From contig NZ_JAAZQK010000007.1 in the NCBI RefSeq assembly GCF_012275445.1, positions 372,001-436,000 on the forward strand: a stretch of 64,000 bases of DNA, in the 5' to 3' direction. This stretch comes from Rhizobacter sp. SG703. Lineage in GTDB: Bacteria > Pseudomonadota > Gammaproteobacteria > Burkholderiales > Burkholderiaceae_C. The translations under genes were made by a program, and so were the position numbers. Below, one piece after another: positions 60,033-64,000 of the stretch (position 1 is the stretch's first letter; every line of letters begins with the position of its first letter). The notes beneath the pieces were generated by a model, which saw only the letters and a list, made by a program, of their open reading frames with translations, was not told the DNA's origin and did not search any database.

Positions 60033-60112
60033 CCACCCCCGGAGGCGCTGACGCGCCTCCCCCTCAAGGGGGGCGCCCCCCAGTGGCCCGGCAAAGCCGG
60101 TTCCACGGGGGC
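60033..60112 (+). repeat. Structured intergenic repeat, family B, copy 2
   Basis: An 80-base element between ugpB and ugpA. It has two hairpins: GGAGGCGC-tgac-GCGCCTCC (60041-60060) and a longer stem of CCCCC, GTGG and CCGGC with GCCGG, CCAC and GGGGG (60076-60111). It matches the element at 47440-47515 on the other strand, with compensatory changes in the stem. Confidence 0.75.
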
Positions 60113-60143
60113 TGCTTGATCAAACACGTACCATCGCCGCCTC

Positions 60144-61028
60144 ATGGAAAAACGTGTTCGCTTTGACTCGCAGGTCTTGCCGTGGATGCTGGTCGCACCG
60201 CAACTGGCAATCTGCGCCGTGTTCTTCTTCTGGCCGGCCGCCCAGGCGTTGCTGCAATCGATGCAGGTGCAGGACAGCTTCGGCCTGTCGACCGAATGGG
60301 TCGGCCTGGAGAACTTCAAGACGCTGTTCGGCGATTCGGCCTACCTCGAATCCTTCAAGGTCACCGCGGTGTTCTCGCTGCTGGTGGCGGTGCTGGGCAT
60401 CGCGCTGTCGCTGATGCTGGCGATCTTCGCCGACCGGGTGGTGCGCGGCGCGCTGTTCTACAAGACGATGCTGATCGTGCCGTACGCGGTGGCGCCGGCG
60501 GTCACCGGCGTGCTGTGGGTCTTCATGTTCTCGCCGTCGATCGGCGTCGTCGCGTACGGGCTGGACCGCCTGTTCGGCTTCGAATGGAACCACCTGCTGA
60601 ACAGCACCCACGCGATGACGCTGATCGTCACCGCCGCGGTGTGGAAGCAGATCTCGTACAACTTCCTGTTCTTCCTGGCCGGGCTGCAGTCGATCCCGAA
60701 ATCGCTGATCGAGGCCGCCGCGATCGACGGGGCGCGGCCGTGGCGGCGCTTCTGGACCATCCAGTTCCCGCTGCTGTCGCCGACCACCTTCTTCCTGCTG
60801 GTGATCAACATGGTGTACGCGTTCTTCGACACCTTCGCGATCATCGACGCCACCACCCACGGCGGCCCCGGCCGCGACAGCGCGATCCTGGTCTACAAGG
60901 TCTACCAGGACGGCTTCAAGGGCGGCGACCTCGGCGGCTCGGCCGCGCAGTCGACGGTGCTGATGCTGATCGTCGTCACGCTGACGGTGCTGCAATTCCG
61001 CTACGTCGAGAAGAAGGTGAACTATTGA
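60144..61028 (+). CDS. ugpA: sn-glycerol-3-phosphate ABC transporter permease UgpA
   Basis: A 294-residue inner-membrane permease with six helices. The MalF/UgpA EAA-like loop EAAAIDGARPWRRFWTIQFPLL lies in the C-terminal half and contacts UgpC. It pairs with UgpE, which starts nine bases after this gene ends. The start at 60144 (MEKRVRFDSQVLPW) agrees with family starts. Confidence 0.94.
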   Translation: MEKRVRFDSQVLPWMLVAPQLAICAVFFFWPAAQALLQSMQVQDSFGLSTEWVGLENFKTLFGDSAYLESFKVTAVFSLLVAVLGIALSLMLAIFADRVVRGALFYKTMLIVPYAVAPAVTGVLWVFMFSPSIGVVAYGLDRLFGFEWNHLLNSTHAMTLIVTAAVWKQISYNFLFFLAGLQSIPKSLIEAAAIDGARPWRRFWTIQFPLLSPTTFFLLVINMVYAFFDTFAIIDATTHGGPGRDSAILVYKVYQDGFKGGDLGGSAAQSTVLMLIVVTLTVLQFRYVEKKVNY

Positions 61029-61037
61029 TGGCCCGCC

Positions 61038-61889
61038 ATGGTTGAAAGACGCCCCGCCCTCGGCATCCTCGCCCACGCCGTGATGCTCCTCGGCGTGCTG
61101 ATCGTCGCGTTCCCGCTGTACATCGCGTTCATCGCGTCGACGCACACCTCGCAGGCCATCCTGCAGGTGCCGATGCCGCTGTCGCCCGGCGGGCACTTCT
61201 GGGAGAACTACGCCGCGGCGCTGAACGGCCACGGCGGCGGTGCCGGCTCGAACGCGCCGGTCGCCCGCATGATGTGGGTCAGCCTGGTCACCGCGCTGGT
61301 GATCACCTTCGGCAAGATCGCGATCTCGCTGTTGTCGGCCTTCGCGCTGGTGTACTTCCGCTTCCCGCTGCGCGGGTTGGTGTTCTGGGCCATCTTCGTC
61401 ACGCTGATGCTGCCGGTCGAGGTGCGCATCAGCCCGACCTACAAGGTGGTGTCCGACCTCGGCCTGCTGAACACCTATGCCGGCCTGACAGTGCCGCTGA
61501 TCGCGTCGGCCACCGCGACCTTCCTGTTCCGGCAGTTCTTCCTGACCGTGCCGGACGAGCTGGTCGAGGCCGCCCGCATCGACGGCGCCGGCCCGATGCG
61601 CTTCTTCAAGGACATCCTGCTGCCGCTGTCGAAGACCTCGATCGCGGCACTGTTCGTGATCCAGTTCATCTACGGCTGGAACCAGTACCTGTGGCCGCTG
61701 ATCGCCACCACCGGCGAGCAGATGTACCCGGTGGTGGTGGGCATCCGCATGATGATCGCCGGCGGCGACTCCGGCAACGAATGGAACATCGTGATGGCCA
61801 CCGCGATCATGGCGATGCTGCCGCCGGCGGCCGTCGTGATCCTGATGCAGCGCTGGTTCGTCAAGGGCCTCGTCGATACCGAGAAGTAA
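61038..61889 (+). CDS. ugpE: sn-glycerol-3-phosphate ABC transporter permease UgpE
   Basis: A 283-residue permease with six helices and the EAA loop EAARIDGAGPMRFFKDILLPL. It is the second transmembrane subunit of the Ugp importer. The next gene, ugpC, begins six bases after its stop, preceded by a GAGAAG site. Confidence 0.94.
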   Translation: MVERRPALGILAHAVMLLGVLIVAFPLYIAFIASTHTSQAILQVPMPLSPGGHFWENYAAALNGHGGGAGSNAPVARMMWVSLVTALVITFGKIAISLLSAFALVYFRFPLRGLVFWAIFVTLMLPVEVRISPTYKVVSDLGLLNTYAGLTVPLIASATATFLFRQFFLTVPDELVEAARIDGAGPMRFFKDILLPLSKTSIAALFVIQFIYGWNQYLWPLIATTGEQMYPVVVGIRMMIAGGDSGNEWNIVMATAIMAMLPPAAVVILMQRWFVKGLVDTEK

Positions 61890-61895
61890 AAAATC

Positions 61896-62970
<1,075 letters not shown>

Positions 62971-62972
<2 letters not shown>

Positions 62973-63059
62973 GCGGGTCGAGCGCCGGGCCGCTCCCAAG
63001 CCGACCCGCCCTCCCCTCGGAGGAGTGGCCGACGTACCCGTCGGACGAGGGGTTGTCAT
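62971..63059 (+). repeat. Structured intergenic repeat, family C, copy 2
   Basis: An 89-base element between ugpC and ugpQ from GAGCGGG to GTCAT; it overlaps the ugpC stop and the ugpQ start codon. It is the same as 16844-16930 in plan, with stems GCGGGTCG/CGACCCGC, CCGACG/CGTCGG and CCCCTCG/CGAGGGG. Thus the ribosome site of ugpQ is inside a stem-loop. Confidence 0.7.
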
Positions 63060-63807
63060 GACCACCTGGCCGTATCCCTTGTGGGTCGCGCACCGCGGCG
63101 CCGGGCTGCTGGCCCCCGAGAACACGCTGGCCGCATTCCGGGTCGGCGCCGGCCACGGCTACCGCGCCTTCGAATGCGACGTGAAGCTGAGCGCCGACGG
63201 CGTGCCCTTCCTGCTGCATGACGCGACGCTGCAGCGCACGACGCCGGAGCGCGGCCGTGCATCCGACCGCTCCTGGGACCAGCTGTCGCGCCTCGACGCC
63301 GGCGGCTGGCACAGCCGCGGCTTCGCCGGCGAGCCGATCCCGAGCTTCGAGGCGATCGCCCGCTACTGCCTGCGCAACGGCTTCGCGCTGAACATCGAGA
63401 TCAAGCCGACGCCGGGCGACGAGGCGGAGACCGGCCGCGTCGTCGCGCGCGAAGCGGCCCGGCTGTGGGCCGGCGAGGCGCTGAAGCCGCTGCTCAGCTC
63501 GTTCAAGCCCGATGCGCTGGCCGCCGCACGCGACAGCGCGGCCGAGCTGCCGCGGGCACTGCTGCTCGACAGCCTGCGCGACGGCTGGTTCGACGAGGCG
63601 CAATCGCTCGGCTGCGTTGCCGTGGTCACGCACTACGGGCTGATCGATGCCGCGGTGCTGGCACGCGTGCACGGCGCCGGGCTGCGCGCGCTGGTGTACA
63701 CGGTGAACGACCCGGCCGAGGCGCGCCGGCTGGTGGGCCTCGGGATCGACGGGATCATCACCGATGCGGTGAACCGCTTTTCACCGGGCGTCGCCGTTCA
63801 CGATTGA
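63058..63807 (+). CDS. ugpQ: Glycerophosphodiester phosphodiesterase
   Basis: A 249-residue GDPD-type enzyme that cleaves glycerophosphodiesters to glycerol-3-phosphate and an alcohol. The metal and catalytic motifs are HRGAGLLAPENTLAAF (His16-type) and FECDVKLSADGVPFLLHD. No signal peptide, so it acts in the cytosol on diesters imported by UgpBAEC. ATG at 63058 lies at the end of the family C repeat, which may control its translation. Confidence 0.93.
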   Translation: MTTWPYPLWVAHRGAGLLAPENTLAAFRVGAGHGYRAFECDVKLSADGVPFLLHDATLQRTTPERGRASDRSWDQLSRLDAGGWHSRGFAGEPIPSFEAIARYCLRNGFALNIEIKPTPGDEAETGRVVAREAARLWAGEALKPLLSSFKPDALAAARDSAAELPRALLLDSLRDGWFDEAQSLGCVAVVTHYGLIDAAVLARVHGAGLRALVYTVNDPAEARRLVGLGIDGIITDAVNRFSPGVAVHD

Positions 63808-63810
63808 GCG

Positions 63811-63877
63811 TGATCCCGGGTTGTCGCCCGGGCGACGGACAGGTGTAGCCCGGGTGGCAACCCGGGGACCGTCCGTC
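63811..63877. terminator. Hairpin-rich repeat between ugpQ and the next gene
   Basis: CCCGGGTTG (63815-63823) pairs with CAACCCGGG (63858-63866), and GACGGAC (63834-63840) pairs with GTCCGTC (63871-63877); the second stem overlaps the stop of the convergent last gene. CCCGGG units like these are typical short repeats and can stop transcription from both sides. No T-run is present. Confidence 0.5.
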
Positions 63878-64000
63878 ACTCGCCGGCCGGCCGCACGTCG
63901 GCCTCCGCGCCCACCCAGTCCTCGACGTTCTCCAGCTTCGGCAGCTCGCGCACATTGCGGATCACCGGATGCCGCCCCGCCACCGCGGCCACCAGCAGCA
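63876..64000 (-). CDS. C-terminal fragment of an unknown protein (5' end beyond window)
   Basis: Reading the minus strand from the right edge, an open frame ends at the TGA at 63878-63876. The visible 41 residues contain AVAGRHPVIRNVRELPK and end EDWVGAEADVRPAGE. Codon use is typical for the window. I do not recognise the family. Confidence 0.5.
   Translation of the reverse strand, partial: LLVAAVAGRHPVIRNVRELPKLENVEDWVGAEADVRPAGE

Noticed and set aside
58166-60319. 717-residue frame on the minus strand across the ugpB promoter region
   Set aside because: It reads through the family A repeats and antisense to ugpB; similar peptide segments (KEEP...CREA) come from the repeat itself, not from a protein family.

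Overview
The window reads as a high-GC chromosomal segment from a betaproteobacterium of the order Burkholderiales, most likely the Rubrivivax/Leptothrix/Methylibium branch (family-level placement is an inference). Supporting signs are the block ubiG-gph-ompA-gyrA-serC-pheA-tyrA-aroA/cmk-rpsA-ihfB-lapA-lapB-hldA-hldD, a one-piece tmRNA with the tag ANDEKFALAA, a Bug-type solute receptor and an exosortase-type (XrtA) exopolysaccharide gene set. The high GC content produces many long spurious reading frames opposite real genes; these were excluded.

Layout. 1-5.8 kb: a partial M14 peptidase, a DUF1801 protein, an S9 peptidase, ssrA with its terminator, gph, ubiG and an OmpA-family lipid-free envelope protein. 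6.0-20.8 kb: a long, tightly packed plus-strand run from gyrA through aromatic amino acid synthesis (serC, pheA, tyrA, fused aroA-cmk), rpsA, ihfB, lapAB and the heptose genes hldA/hldD, ending with a ComEA-like protein. 21-28.6 kb: patatin-like lipase, a His/Asp-rich secreted protein, dnaE, trhO and egtB. 28.6-29.5 kb: an isolated gene with an OTU-type cysteine protease signature. 29.5-33.7 kb: DUF599 protein, an OsmC-like remnant, DoxX, pirin, a divergent LysR regulator and gluQ. 33.9-39.5 kb: a large haem-motif lipoprotein, gnd, and small proteins. 39.5-51.2 kb: a minus-strand exopolysaccharide cluster of XrtA type (sugar transferase, export lipoprotein, chain-length protein, tyrosine kinase, outer-membrane protein, ATPase fused to an epimerase-like domain, deacetylase, YdcF protein, beta-helix protein), with no exosortase in the window. 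51.4-54 kb: ubiE, DUF971, HIT protein and a Bug receptor. 54.2-58.2 kb: a giant FAD/Fe-S oxidoreductase (DUF3683 type). 58.7-63.8 kb: ugpBAEC-ugpQ for glycerol-3-phosphate and glycerophosphodiester use.

The intergenic DNA carries several families of structured repeats. Three families have paired copies with compensatory base changes in their stems, and two of them lie inside the ugp operon. The most unusual gene is the OTU-like protease at 28652-29452, which has no signal peptide, has nuclear-localisation-like basic clusters, and could be a host-directed effector. The second notable item is the fusion of the XrtA-type ATPase to an epimerase fold that has lost its usual catalytic motifs.
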